This document shows, piece after piece, positions 63,943 to 64,000 of a stretch of 64,000 bases of DNA (positions are counted from its first letter, which is position 1; every line of letters begins with the position of its first letter). Location of the stretch: assembly GCF_003429005.1 (NCBI RefSeq), contig NZ_QVQV01000005.1, positions 62,113 through 126,112 on the forward strand. The letters are read 5' to 3'. The notes beneath the pieces are model-generated. The model ran no database searches, was not told where the DNA came from, and saw nothing but the letters and a program-made list of their open reading frames with translations. The translations under genes were made by a program, and so were the position numbers. This DNA is from Paraburkholderia sp. DHOC27. GTDB lineage: Bacteria > Pseudomonadota > Gammaproteobacteria > Burkholderiales > Burkholderiaceae.

Positions 63943-64000
63943 ATGAAAGCCAGAATATTTACTCAGCAGTACTACAGAGCATCACGGGGTATGGTGGCAC
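63943..64000 (+). CDS. Possible start of a gene cut by the window edge
   Basis: ATG at 63943 preceded by GGGAGAG, opening MKARIFTQQYYRASRGMVA and remaining open to the end of the window. Only 19 codons are visible, so no function can be proposed. It may be a chance frame. Confidence 0.35.
   Translation, partial: MKARIFTQQYYRASRGMVA

Overview
The window reads as a stretch of ordinary chromosome from a high-GC betaproteobacterium, most likely Paraburkholderia or Burkholderia. This is inferred from gene content, from protein sequences that look like Burkholderia homologues, and from gene blocks such as fkpB-ispH, rpmB-rpmG, ileS-lspA-coaBC, clpS-clpA and icd-rluE. It was not confirmed by a database search. 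I see no insertion sequence, prophage, integrase, CRISPR array or rRNA operon. One tRNA-Leu(CAA) gene is present.

Layout. 1-4.8 kb: cell-wall lipid recycling (uppP, cut by the window edge), a DUF1439 lipoprotein, an AT-richer acyltransferase, a small YkgJ-type cysteine protein and hemN. 5-8.5 kb: tRNA-Leu, an AroP/PheP-type amino acid permease with a strongly structured upstream region, and poxB. 8.9-14.8 kb: a MocR-type regulator divergent from an apparent operon of an enolase-superfamily enzyme and a three-part quaternary-amine ABC transporter; its substrate is unknown. 14.9-18.2 kb: rsuA-like pseudouridine synthase, a tiny membrane protein, an SDR protein and an iron-sulfur flavoprotein reductase. 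18.3-20.3 kb: a putative arginine attenuator (16-codon leader peptide with four consecutive Arg codons, antiterminator and terminator) ahead of argD, then a GNAT gene. 20.3-25.5 kb: livFGMH plus a lipoprotein binding protein for branched-chain amino acids. 26-29.2 kb: ispH, fkpB, radC, rpmB, rpmG. 29.4-33.3 kb: NAD synthesis, nadB facing nadA-nadC across a shared terminator. 33.4-38.1 kb: desaturase, MscS channel, rsmB-like methyltransferase, purN. 38.4-45.8 kb: ribF, ileS, lspA, coaBC, a luciferase-like monooxygenase and dut. 45.9-53 kb: clpA-clpS, a cold-shock gene with a long leader, a glycosyltransferase-like protein, icd and rluE, with a 32-bp palindrome between the last two. 53-57.4 kb: a tiny exported Lys/Ala-rich protein, a DUF192 protein, a stand-alone EF-G gene and a cupin. 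57.7-63.4 kb: a peptide-type ABC transporter with a Tat-exported binding protein and a fused double ATPase.

The most interesting items are the leader-peptide attenuator before argD (its codons, stop codon, antiterminator and terminator fit classical attenuation geometry), the uncharacterised enolase-superfamily/quaternary-amine transporter cluster, the large inverted-repeat structure just upstream of the amino acid permease, and the palindrome between icd and rluE.
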